Shown in pieces: positions 6,413 through 13,873 of a DNA stretch of 64,000 bases (positions are counted from its first letter, which is position 1; every line of letters starts with the position of its first letter). The translations under genes were made by a program, and so were the position numbers. This DNA comes from an uncultured Clostridia bacterium (GTDB taxonomy: Bacteria; Bacillota; Clostridia; UBA1381): positions 270,509-334,508 of the forward strand of contig CAKSUM010000001.1 of the NCBI GenBank assembly GCA_934501535.1, written 5' to 3'. The notes under the pieces were generated by a model. That model worked only from the letters and a program-made list of their open reading frames with translations, did no database searches and was not told the origin of the DNA.

Positions 6413-8644
6413 TTATCGAAATAATCTATATCCCCCGAAAATCGGTGCAATACTTGAATATTGGACTATTGTTAAGTCAACGTTTTTACCGCGCAGCGAT
6501 TCGTCTATGTCAAAAATATACGGCGGGCATATTTTCCTGCCTATCATTTTTTTGTCGGCACAGAGGCAGGTATATAGATCGGTACCCTTTATCTCCACAG
6601 CCTTTGCATCTTCGGGAACCGTTACGTTTGCACGGTATTCTATTTTACCGAAATCACCGAAATATTCGCCGCAAATATATGTTTGTTTTCTTTCGCTGAG
6701 AAATATACCGCAAATTTCATCTGATTTTATTTGCGCTCCGAAATTTCCGAGTACAATAACGCTCGGAAGGTATTTGTAATCGTCCGCTGATTTTAAAATA
6801 TTTACACCCTTTTTCAGTGTAACGGGTGCAGAAACATCATAAATTTCTTTCAGTCCGTCGGGCAATTCCTTGCCTGTGCCCGTGCACTCAATCTTTTTGC
6901 CGGAAATATATGCCGACACGCCTTTTCTCACAGCAAAGCTAACCTCCGTCTCCGCTTCGGTATGGATTTCGGAAACAGTCTGTGAATTTATAAACATAGC
7001 CCGTATCATGTTATCGCTGCAATAATTTAAACAAAATACCGCCGGTATTTTCGCTTTTTTATTATAAAGTATACTTTCCGCAGGCAGTGAGCCGGCAAAT
7101 ACACCGTGCCTATCGAGATAAATATTCTTACCTCCTATTTTATAAATTCCGGATTTGCCGTATAAATTAAGTATTATTGCCGTACCGTCAGTGAATTTTC
7201 TGACAAAAAGCCCGTACGGAATATCACCTTCGGAATCGGTAACGGTAAGCTCCTTTTCCAATATCCCTATTATTTTTTCCGTATCCGATGTAACCGTACC
7301 GTTAAGAATATATTCCATGCTGCCGCTGAATTTTATCATCGGAATATTTCCGCCGTCATCGTTTTCGGTAATAAATTTCCATTGCAGCTGGCGGGCAGAA
7401 AGAGCATTGATTATATCGGTAAAAGCCTCCTCATTTAAAGTATCTGTAATATGATTTGCACATATTTCCCACGGATATTGGATATATACATCAGGAGTAA
7501 AATCTTTTTGGGCATACTGCGCTGCAATTTTCGCGTCCTCCGACAAAATAAAGGTACCTCCGAAGTCGGGTTGATCCGTACCGAAATCATTAAAATAGTC
7601 AATAATTTTCATATTTCCCCGCATATCCATATGAGATACGGCAAGAAAATAATAATTTACTTTAAAACAAGCCGCCAGAATAATCATGCAGCGCTTTGCG
7701 GCGTATGACATATCGCATGGACCCAATGCGAACAGCTCTGCCATTGCACCGTATTTTCCGCTTGCATATTCCGCTCCACCGAAAAGCGAAAGCTGAGAAC
7801 CTTTTGTGAAAGCGGCCATGTTCAAGTCTGTCCATATTTCATCAATTCCCGGGAGTGAAAATGACGATAAATTTTTAAGGAAATTCCCGTTATACTTCAC
7901 AGCGCCGAACGGAGCGTCATCTGCCATCAGATGCCCGGTCATTAAAACACCGCGCTTTGCGCACCAATCCCTTATCTTCGCGATAAAACATTTATTAAAT
8001 CTGTCGGAAATTACGTCAATCGCATTTTGGCAGAAAAACTCATATGAATTTTGTATATCCTCCGTAAAATTACGTCCGCAATATTCCCTGTAATCATCTT
8101 CAATTCCGTAATAATACGGGATTGATTTTTCCGTGCAGCAATAACCTATAGACGGTTCATCGGTAAAAAAGCCTTTGATTACATTTCCGAAATAGTCACC
8201 GAAATATCGGTAGTATTTTTCATGGGTAGTTTCAATAAAATAATCGACTGCTTTTTCGGAAAGAAGATCCGGAAAAAATTTCTCGCCGAATAATGATGAA
8301 TTGTGAGTTGAACAGCAGCTTATCCTGCCTGCATTTTCGCCTTTGACAGTGATTGCTTTAAGTCTGAAATCTTCATTTTGCGTAACCCGTCCTCCGGCGT
8401 CGCCCGACGGCCAATTAAATTCATCATAAAGCCATATATTCATATCAAGGTTTTTTGCGGCATCAATAAACTCTCCTATTTTTTCAAACCATTCGTCAGT
8501 TAAATATTCAAGCTCGCATCCCGACCTCGGATAAAGCATTACCTGGTCAATTCCGTTTTTCTTCAGAGCGTTCATATAGTTTCGGATTTTTGTTTTTGTC
8601 GGTTTTCCGGTTATCGCCGACATAGTAATAAGCGGACTTTTCAT
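6413..8644 (-). CDS. GH106-like glycoside hydrolase, cytoplasmic
   Basis: A 743-residue protein without a signal peptide. The N-terminal TIM-barrel portion carries IWLYDEFNWPSGDAGG (about residue 72), the signature seen in GH106-type alpha-L-rhamnosidase-related proteins, and FFTDEPSIGY (about residue 160) with a plausible catalytic acid. The C-terminal 250 residues look like beta-sandwich modules. Start: GGAGGTTTTATGA precedes the ATG at 8644. It is transcribed divergently from an AraC regulator and shares a ~108-base promoter region with it, the usual layout for a substrate-inducible glycosidase. An intracellular site suggests it acts on imported oligosaccharides. The substrate (rhamnoside or other) is inferred from weak family similarity only. 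Confidence 0.7.
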   Translation of the reverse strand: MKSPLITMSAITGKPTKTKIRNYMNALKKNGIDQVMLYPRSGCELEYLTDEWFEKIGEFIDAAKNLDMNIWLYDEFNWPSGDAGGRVTQNEDFRLKAITVKGENAGRISCCSTHNSSLFGEKFFPDLLSEKAVDYFIETTHEKYYRYFGDYFGNVIKGFFTDEPSIGYCCTEKSIPYYYGIEDDYREYCGRNFTEDIQNSYEFFCQNAIDVISDRFNKCFIAKIRDWCAKRGVLMTGHLMADDAPFGAVKYNGNFLKNLSSFSLPGIDEIWTDLNMAAFTKGSQLSLFGGAEYASGKYGAMAELFALGPCDMSYAAKRCMIILAACFKVNYYFLAVSHMDMRGNMKIIDYFNDFGTDQPDFGGTFILSEDAKIAAQYAQKDFTPDVYIQYPWEICANHITDTLNEEAFTDIINALSARQLQWKFITENDDGGNIPMIKFSGSMEYILNGTVTSDTEKIIGILEKELTVTDSEGDIPYGLFVRKFTDGTAIILNLYGKSGIYKIGGKNIYLDRHGVFAGSLPAESILYNKKAKIPAVFCLNYCSDNMIRAMFINSQTVSEIHTEAETEVSFAVRKGVSAYISGKKIECTGTGKELPDGLKEIYDVSAPVTLKKGVNILKSADDYKYLPSVIVLGNFGAQIKSDEICGIFLSERKQTYICGEYFGDFGKIEYRANVTVPEDAKAVEIKGTDLYTCLCADKKMIGRKICPPYIFDIDESLRGKNVDLTIVQYSSIAPIFGGYRLFR

Positions 8645-8671
8645 TCATAAAACCTCCGTCAATGTTTTAAC

Positions 8672-8700
8672 TTGATTTTATCATAAACATTTGATATAAT
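8672..8700 (+). promoter_or_regulatory. Sigma-A promoter of the AraC-type gene
   Basis: TTGATT (8672-8677), 17-base spacer, TATAAT (8695-8700), about 50 bases before the araC-type start. The minus-strand glycosidase promoter must lie in the same 8645-8752 interval. Confidence 0.75.
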
Positions 8701-8752
8701 ATATATAAATACAAAGACTTTTTTTCAAAAAACAAAGATTTCGGGTGATATT

Positions 8753-9571
8753 TTGAATTTTTATCCATTTTTGAGATTTGTTTCCAAAACAACGTATTTT
8801 ATAGATGAAACAGTTGTGGCAAGAGATTGCAGAATACTTTATATAATATCGGGAGTCGGCAGCTTTGAAAGCGGCGGAAAAACAGCCGAGCTTCAACCGA
8901 ATACGCTGATTTTTTATCCCTATGATAAACCGTATCGGATTAAGTCTGAGCCGGAAAGCGAAATGTTGTTCTACACGCTTAATTTTGATTTTTCACAGGA
9001 TTACACGGATATTAAAATTATGAGGCCGCAGCCGGAGAATAAGCATCGGCAGAAATATGTTTTGCAAAGTATTCCGAATGAATTGAAAAACGTTTTTTCG
9101 GATATTATTAAATTTGATAATGCGTTTTGGGCTGAAAATGACATTAATCATATTTACACGGAATCATTAAACCAAGACATCGGATACGGTAAGATTTGCA
9201 ATTCGCATTTAACAATTCTTTTGATGAATATATACAGAAAGGTACTGAAAAAAGACTCTAATAATTTGATTTGTGAAAAAATCAAAGATTTAATCAGGAG
9301 AAATTTGCAGATAAACATTAAGGAGCTTGCGGCTGTATTGAACTATCATCCGTTTTATCTTAATGAGATTTTTAAAAAGAATGAGGGTATCACGCTGCAC
9401 AAATATCTTATCCGGCAGCGTCTTATAAAAGCCTATGAACTGATAAGCACAACTCAAATGCCCTTGATAGATATAGCCGGGATATGCGGCTTTTCATCGC
9501 AGTCGCATTTTTCGTCAGCCTTTAAAAATACATATCGCATTACCCCGGTAAAGCTGCGCCGTCAAATTTAA
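8753..9571 (+). CDS. AraC-family transcriptional regulator
   Basis: 272 residues. The N-terminal half is a cupin-like sugar-sensing domain (strands around ILYIISGVGSFESGGKTAEL and PNTLIFYPYDKPYRI). The C-terminal ~100 residues hold the two helix-turn-helix motifs: NIKELAAVLNYHPFYLNEIF and PLIDIAGICGFSSQSHFSSA, with FKNTYRITPVKLRR completing the signature. The start is TTG at 8753 behind GGGTGAT; no ATG fits. It is divergent from the GH106-like gene and most likely regulates it. Confidence 0.9.
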   Translation: MNFYPFLRFVSKTTYFIDETVVARDCRILYIISGVGSFESGGKTAELQPNTLIFYPYDKPYRIKSEPESEMLFYTLNFDFSQDYTDIKIMRPQPENKHRQKYVLQSIPNELKNVFSDIIKFDNAFWAENDINHIYTESLNQDIGYGKICNSHLTILLMNIYRKVLKKDSNNLICEKIKDLIRRNLQINIKELAAVLNYHPFYLNEIFKKNEGITLHKYLIRQRLIKAYELISTTQMPLIDIAGICGFSSQSHFSSAFKNTYRITPVKLRRQI

Positions 9572-9593
9572 GAATTGTCCGGTTAGCTGCATC

Positions 9594-9692
9594 TCATACT
9601 ACCCCAAGAAGTATAGATCTGTTTTTTTCATACCTATTTATTGCAGCATTGTAATTATCAATTGCTGTTTCTCTTAATTCAGCGTTAAACAT
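9594..9692 (-). pseudogene. Possible decayed short ORF in the 9572-9906 gap
   Basis: Between the AraC gene and the next operon (335 bases), the minus strand holds a 32-residue frame, MFNAELRETAIDNYNAAINR onward. An ATG-led frame just upstream (beginning MVNKTEREKK) would join it if the A8 run near 9712 were one base different. This looks like a frameshifted remnant of a small coiled-coil protein, but the family is not recognised. The rest of the gap is AT-rich and contains only the promoter described next. Confidence 0.3.
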
Positions 9693-9844
9693 AATATATT
9701 TCTCTTTAAGATTTTTTTTCGCGTTCTGTCTTATTTACCATTTTTATATATTCTTTCTTTTAGTGACTTTCTGCGTGGTACAATTTTGAAATCTATGATA
9801 TGGTTTGAAACGAATTATAACTATTTTTGTATAAATTTATCACG

Positions 9845-9877
9845 TGGACATATATTGTCCATATAGTAGTGTAAAAT
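9845..9877 (+). promoter_or_regulatory. Promoter with TGGACA-N5-TGTCCA operator
   Basis: Perfect dyad TGGACA-TATAT-TGTCCA (9845-9861) followed by TAAAAT at 9872-9877. TGTC and TAAAAT are 12 bases apart, exactly as at 5042-5063 before the WYL gene. There is no canonical -35. This supports control of the downstream genes by the WYL protein. Confidence 0.6.
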
Positions 9878-9906
9878 GTTAATATAAACAAAGGAGGTGC
9901 GTCAAA

Positions 9907-10098
9907 ATGATGACGATGGTAAAAACAGTTTTAGGCATAGGAAGTATAGTGCTGGGAGGATGGACAATCAGTGATGCAATCAAACAAAGCAAGCAGCACG
10001 AGCTTAAGGAGGTGGAGCTTGCGGACGATTTTGAGAATGGATACGGTGACATTCCGTATGAACAAGGTTTTGCACCGAATAATTATGATTTTGAATGA
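9907..10098 (+). CDS. Small single-span membrane protein, unknown
   Basis: 63 residues. One hydrophobic segment (VLGIGSIVLGGWTISDAI, about residues 8-25) is followed by a charged, acidic tail (KEVELADDFENGYGDIPY). The N-terminus is MMTMVK, and AAAGGAGGTG lies seven bases upstream of the ATG, so translation should be efficient. It is the first gene behind the operator shared with the WYL regulator. Family not recognised. Being a small membrane-associated protein under a stress-type regulator, it could be an effector or a membrane sensor; nothing in the sequence decides this. Confidence 0.7.
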   Translation: MMTMVKTVLGIGSIVLGGWTISDAIKQSKQHELKEVELADDFENGYGDIPYEQGFAPNNYDFE

Positions 10099-10112
10099 GC
10101 GGTGCAACACAC

Positions 10113-10175
10113 ATGCCGATAATAGCTGTAGTTGCGGAAAATTTCAGCATTAACGCAAAAGAAAAAATATTGTAA
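10113..10175 (+). pseudogene. Possible micro-ORF or decayed gene start
   Basis: A 20-codon frame, MPIIAVVAENFSINAKEKIL, begins 14 bases after the preceding stop behind a weak GAGCGGTG. After its TAA the same frame stays open for about 23 codons (10176 onward) into the next gene's start. It may be the degraded head of a longer gene. Confidence 0.25.
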
Positions 10176-10239
10176 GATACCGAAACAATTCATGACAAGA
10201 TTGGGAAACCCCAAATTACGAAAAGAAAGGTGAGCAATT

Positions 10240-10674
10240 ATGAGAAAATTAACTGAAGAATTTATTGAGATATTAAAAGAAAAGGAGATTGTCTTTGACA
10301 TTGACGAAATAGATGCCACCGAAGCTGTCGGCGGATATGATTTGGTCACTGCTGACTTTGTCGGTAAATACGAAAATGCGTACCGTTTGTATGTTGAAAT
10401 TAACGATGAGTATTGCCAAAGCACAGTAAAATATTTTACCGGAATAAGTAAAGAAACGGCTGAAAAAGTAATGCCGGAAATAGTTAAGCTGAACGATGAA
10501 TACTTGATGAAATTCTCAATGCGCGAAAGCGATGACGGTACATATTTCCTATATATAAGCCATATGATGTACCTTAACGAACGCTCTGCCGCCGATGATA
10601 TATATGAATGCTCCGCTGTGCTTGTGGACCTTGTGGATACGGCATACAAACGGATACTGCCGTTTATAGATTGA
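10240..10674 (+). CDS. YbjN-like domain protein
   Basis: 144 residues, acidic, soluble. The alternating strand-helix pattern, with VMPEIVKLNDEYLMKFSM in the middle and an acidic strand DDGTYFLYISHMM, resembles the YbjN fold (type III secretion chaperone-like). Similarity is by pattern only. GAAAGGTGAGCAATT precedes the ATG. It probably belongs to the transcript from the promoter at 9845, with a 140-base gap before it. Function unknown. Confidence 0.5.
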   Translation: MRKLTEEFIEILKEKEIVFDIDEIDATEAVGGYDLVTADFVGKYENAYRLYVEINDEYCQSTVKYFTGISKETAEKVMPEIVKLNDEYLMKFSMRESDDGTYFLYISHMMYLNERSAADDIYECSAVLVDLVDTAYKRILPFID

Positions 10675-10718
10675 TTTCTGCATCAAGGGTGCTGCACAAA
10701 AATTGCCGCGGGAGATAC

Positions 10719-10970
10719 GTGAATGTTATAAAAGTTATCGGACCCGCGCTGTCGGACGGAGTAACCAGCTATATAAAAAATGACATAGCAATAATAAGGT
10801 TATTCCGTCCGCGCAGCGAAAAATACATGGGAAAAAGTCATTTGATCCGGGGTTTATTCAGAGGGAAGAAAGTTTCCGGAAAATAATTTAACAGGTATTA
10901 CGAACTTGAGCCGGAAGAGGATATAGATTTTTACCCTTTGGAAATATTGCGGCAAGAGTGCGGATGCTGA
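10719..10970 (+). pseudogene. Interrupted ORF with in-frame TAA
   Basis: GTG at 10719 (behind GGGAG) opens a 55-codon basic frame beginning MNVIKVIGPALSDGVTSYIK and containing HLIRGLFRGKKVSGK. It stops at TAA 10884-10886, yet the same frame continues with protein-like sequence (FNRYYELEPEEDIDFYPLEI) to TGA at 10968-10970. The join looks like a nonsense mutation in one former gene of about 83 codons, although two short products are possible. Family not recognised. Confidence 0.45.
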
Positions 10971-10988
10971 ATCATAGGAGGATATGTT

Positions 10989-11837
10989 ATGTCATTTTTG
11001 AATATAAGAGGAGAACAGATACACTGCGAAAATTGCGGAAAAACAATAAGTGTCGAATATGAGGGCGGTGCAATGCCAACCCATATAGGTGATATGAGCG
11101 TTGCGGAACAAACAGAGCTGTCCGGACAATTCATGCCGGATTATGACGCAGAAAACAACGGATACTATTATCACCGTTTTGCCGTATGTTCCGATTGCGT
11201 TAAGAAATATGGGGATTTAAAGATATTTGATGATGATCACATTTTGTTTAGATACATGGACAAAAATTGTGAGCTTCAGGATTTAAAAGAAAATCTGCTG
11301 TCGGTTGTACTAAAGGATTTTAAGAAAAATTTGAGCGAAGAATTACTTGCTAAAATAGATGCCGATGCATACCGAGAGTTGAAAAACAAGAAACATTTCG
11401 GAATAAAAAAGGAAAAGAGAAGGATTGCGGCAGAGTATATCAGCAAGGCAAAGCGAAACATTTATACCTATGTGCGGCAGCAGCTGAGCGCAGCGCCGCC
11501 GCTGCTTGAACTGGGTGATGAGATAAAAGGCATGGAGGATGCGGTTAGAAACCTGCTGTATGAAACCCGCGGCAGTGAAATACGCGGATTGATTAAATTG
11601 GATATGACGGAGCCGAGAAATCTGCATCCGATGTTTTGTTACCCGGCTTCGGTGAGAACGCCGCAGCGGTGCGATAATGATATTGATTTTTTTGTTCCTT
11701 TTGAGTGTCCGAAATCGGAAATAAAGAAAATACTGAATAATAAAAATAAATTCAAATACAACCGTAATCTGCCCAAGGAATTGCTGTCCGAATTTTTGGA
11801 CCGTTTGCCGACGCACATGGCGAAAATTGATTTTTAG
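10989..11837 (+). CDS. Hypothetical protein with N-terminal zinc-ribbon-like Cys pairs
   Basis: 282 residues. Residues 13-16 (CENC) and about 68-71 (CSDC) form two CxxC pairs, which suggests one zinc-binding knuckle in the first 75 residues. The middle is lysine-rich and helical (KNKKHFGIKKEKRRIAAEYI). The C-terminal third contains MFCYPASVRTPQRCDNDIDF and no recognised catalytic motif. ATAGGAGGATATGTT places the ATG correctly. Neighbours are equally unfamiliar small genes. Possibly a nucleic-acid-binding protein (inference from charge and zinc motif only). Confidence 0.6.
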   Translation: MSFLNIRGEQIHCENCGKTISVEYEGGAMPTHIGDMSVAEQTELSGQFMPDYDAENNGYYYHRFAVCSDCVKKYGDLKIFDDDHILFRYMDKNCELQDLKENLLSVVLKDFKKNLSEELLAKIDADAYRELKNKKHFGIKKEKRRIAAEYISKAKRNIYTYVRQQLSAAPPLLELGDEIKGMEDAVRNLLYETRGSEIRGLIKLDMTEPRNLHPMFCYPASVRTPQRCDNDIDFFVPFECPKSEIKKILNNKNKFKYNRNLPKELLSEFLDRLPTHMAKIDF

Positions 11838-11899
11838 ATGTATAAAACGGAATAGACGGTGTCGCAAAAAATAAATATGCAAATTATAATATTTTATAG

Positions 11900-11927
11900 T
11901 TGATTTTTAATATAGGTGTGGTATAAT
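11900..11927 (+). promoter_or_regulatory. Extended -10 sigma-A promoter
   Basis: TTGATT (11900-11905), 16-base spacer, TGGTATAAT with TATAAT at 11922-11927. It serves the zinc-ribbon peptide gene at 11987 and probably the Sel1 and exonuclease genes after it. Confidence 0.75.
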
Positions 11928-11986
11928 GTTTATAATGGAGTTTTGTTGTTACAAAACTATTCAATCAATACAAAGGAGAATGAATT

Positions 11987-12094
11987 ATGCCGGAATGCAA
12001 GCGTTGCCATGCACATATTGAAAAATATAGCAGCTACTGTGAAAAATGCAAACCAATTATTCTGTCAGAAACATACAAAAATATATGTTGTTGA
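11987..12094 (+). CDS. 35-residue zinc-ribbon miniprotein
   Basis: AAAGGAGAATGAATT leads into ATG at 11987. The product has two zinc knuckles, CKRC (residues 4-7) and CEKC (18-21), and ends in CC after KNI. This matches a minimal treble-clef or zinc-ribbon protein of the kind found as a domain in many clostridial proteins, here standing alone. It is 52 bases upstream of the Sel1-repeat gene and behind its own extended -10 promoter. Function unknown. A longer frame through the same bases (11916-12122) has no ribosome binding site. Confidence 0.6.
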   Translation: MPECKRCHAHIEKYSSYCEKCKPIILSETYKNICC

Positions 12095-12146
12095 ACGTTT
12101 TAAAACAGTAAAGCGATATTAAGATTTATGGAAGGATATGTAGTCT

Positions 12147-13181
12147 ATGAGTAAGAAAAATAATGAATTACTAAAAGGAATGAGCACGGAGGAACGATTG
12201 AATTTTGCGGAAAAGCTTGTTTTTGGTATTGATGGGACAGAAATTGACTTATCATCGGGTATGCATGTTATAAAAACAGAAACAGATAATGCGAACCCAC
12301 ATGCGGAATTTTTAATGTATAAGATTAATATTGCAAAAGGCAAGATGAAAACGGCAATGCTATGGCTTAGAAAATCGTATAATCAAAATTACCCGATGGC
12401 TCTTGCGATGATGTTTTATGAATTTTACAGAAACAATACAAAAGGGATTTCCGAAGATGATATATATAAGTCGCTGAAAAAAGCGGTGGAACTTGATAAT
12501 CCTGTTGCACATTATCTTATAGGTATTGTGTATGAAGAGGGTTTATTTTCATATAACAAAAATGAAGAAAAAGCAAACCAACATTTTGCGAAGGCAAAAG
12601 AATTGGGTTTTTCGGAAGATTTTTTTGCGGATTATGAAAATGAATTTGAAAACCAAAAAGTTATGATGGAGGAATTTAGGGGAATTTTTCAAAGAAAATA
12701 CATGCCGGATCTATTCCTTAACAATATAGATATTCTCTATGACTGGATTAGCAAAGAAAAAGAAAATGAGCTGGTAAAAAAACTTTGGGACGGTATGATA
12801 GAGGACTATGGAAAAAATCCTGAGGATTACAATATTGACATCCAAACGGAATGTTTCAGTGAAAACAAAACAGCTTACTTCATAATACAATTACCTGACT
12901 CTGATTACAAAAATTCTAAAAATACCGCCATATACATAGCAGTAGCAATAGATATGGAAGGAAAAAAACCAACTCGATACTTTTTGGGCGAGTTGGGAAC
13001 CGGATTGAGTTATGAACGCCTGGTTTTTGTGGCTGAAATAAAAAGAACCGCTGACAAAAAAGGCACCGTGAGTATGGAACATGCTACCTATGGAATATTA
13101 CAAGAGTCAATAATGTTCGGAAAAATTGAGAATGAATTGGAAGTCTTTATTGACAGAGTAAGCGAAATATATAATAATTAA
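12147..13181 (+). CDS. Sel1/TPR-repeat protein
   Basis: 344 residues. The first half contains Sel1-like helical repeats: MALAMMFYEFYRNNTKGISE, then SLKKAVELDNPVAHYLIGIV with YEEGLFSYNKNEEKANQHFA. The second half (about 190-340) is an acidic alpha/beta domain (IDIQTECFSENKTAYFIIQL, YIAVAIDMEGKKPTRYFLGE) without a recognised family. Sel1 repeats mediate protein-protein contact. GGAAGGATATG lies upstream. Twenty bases separate it from the exonuclease gene, so the two are probably co-transcribed, and it may be an adaptor for that nuclease (inference). Confidence 0.7.
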   Translation: MSKKNNELLKGMSTEERLNFAEKLVFGIDGTEIDLSSGMHVIKTETDNANPHAEFLMYKINIAKGKMKTAMLWLRKSYNQNYPMALAMMFYEFYRNNTKGISEDDIYKSLKKAVELDNPVAHYLIGIVYEEGLFSYNKNEEKANQHFAKAKELGFSEDFFADYENEFENQKVMMEEFRGIFQRKYMPDLFLNNIDILYDWISKEKENELVKKLWDGMIEDYGKNPEDYNIDIQTECFSENKTAYFIIQLPDSDYKNSKNTAIYIAVAIDMEGKKPTRYFLGELGTGLSYERLVFVAEIKRTADKKGTVSMEHATYGILQESIMFGKIENELEVFIDRVSEIYNN

Positions 13182-13201
13182 GGATATTTGAAGGGTACGA
13201 G

Positions 13202-13777
13202 ATGAGTAAATTTGTTGTTTTTGATTTGGAAATGTGTAAGATCCCAAGCTATAAAAAGACAGATAACCTGCATATGGAAATAATTGAAATAGGGGCTGTT
13301 TTGTTAGATGAAACCTATACGGAAATTGATTCTTTTAAAACATATATAAAGCCGGATTATGGATTTATTGACGATTTTATAAAAAAGCTGACCGGCATTA
13401 CCAATTCGGAAACAAAAAATGCGCCTAAAACCAAGCAGGCTTTAGAAAGTTTTGCTAATTGGATACCGGACGATGCGATTCTTGTCACATGGAGCGAAAA
13501 TGATGAACATCAATTAAGAAAAGAAATGGAATATAAAAATATAGTAATTCCAAAGCTGGACAATATGCTGGACGAATATATAGATTCTCAGCTGGAGTTT
13601 TCAGATGTGATGGATTCGGACAAACACTACAGCTTGTATGAAGCTTTGGTGTTGGGGAATATTGATTTTGATGAAGATATCCATGACGCACTTGTAGACG
13701 CAAAAAATACCTCCATGCTTTTCGCCAAAATGGAAACGGAAGAAGATTTTGTGTTTACACCGTACTTTTCGGTATGA
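13202..13777 (+). CDS. DEDDh-type 3'-5' exonuclease (RNase T/DnaQ fold)
   Basis: 191 residues, a single exonuclease domain. Motif I is VVFDLEM (Asp8, Glu10), motif II VTWSENDEHQL with its Asp near residue 101, and motif III HDALVDAKNTSML (His and Asp near 161 and 166), giving the full DEDDh set. ERI1/KapD-type enzymes of this size act on RNA or DNA 3' ends. It lies directly behind the Sel1 gene and before the recombinase promoter. Within an accessory region a role in nucleic-acid processing or defence is possible but not shown. Confidence 0.82.
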   Translation: MSKFVVFDLEMCKIPSYKKTDNLHMEIIEIGAVLLDETYTEIDSFKTYIKPDYGFIDDFIKKLTGITNSETKNAPKTKQALESFANWIPDDAILVTWSENDEHQLRKEMEYKNIVIPKLDNMLDEYIDSQLEFSDVMDSDKHYSLYEALVLGNIDFDEDIHDALVDAKNTSMLFAKMETEEDFVFTPYFSV

Positions 13778-13820
13778 TTCTGTGTTTTGCAAAAATATAC
13801 GGCATAATTAAATAAAAGTC

Positions 13821-13849
13821 TTGAAATTATCATAAACCTGTGTTACAAT
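13821..13849 (+). promoter_or_regulatory. Sigma-A promoter of the serine recombinase
   Basis: TTGAAA (13821-13826), 17-base spacer, TACAAT (13844-13849), 24 bases before the recombinase ATG. Confidence 0.65.
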
Positions 13850-13873
13850 GTTGTTAATAAAGTATATGGCGGT

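Noticed and set aside
10083..10649. Minus-strand 188-codon frame with hydrophobic translation
   Set aside because: Covers the YbjN-like gene in antisense; no ribosome binding site and no family resemblance.
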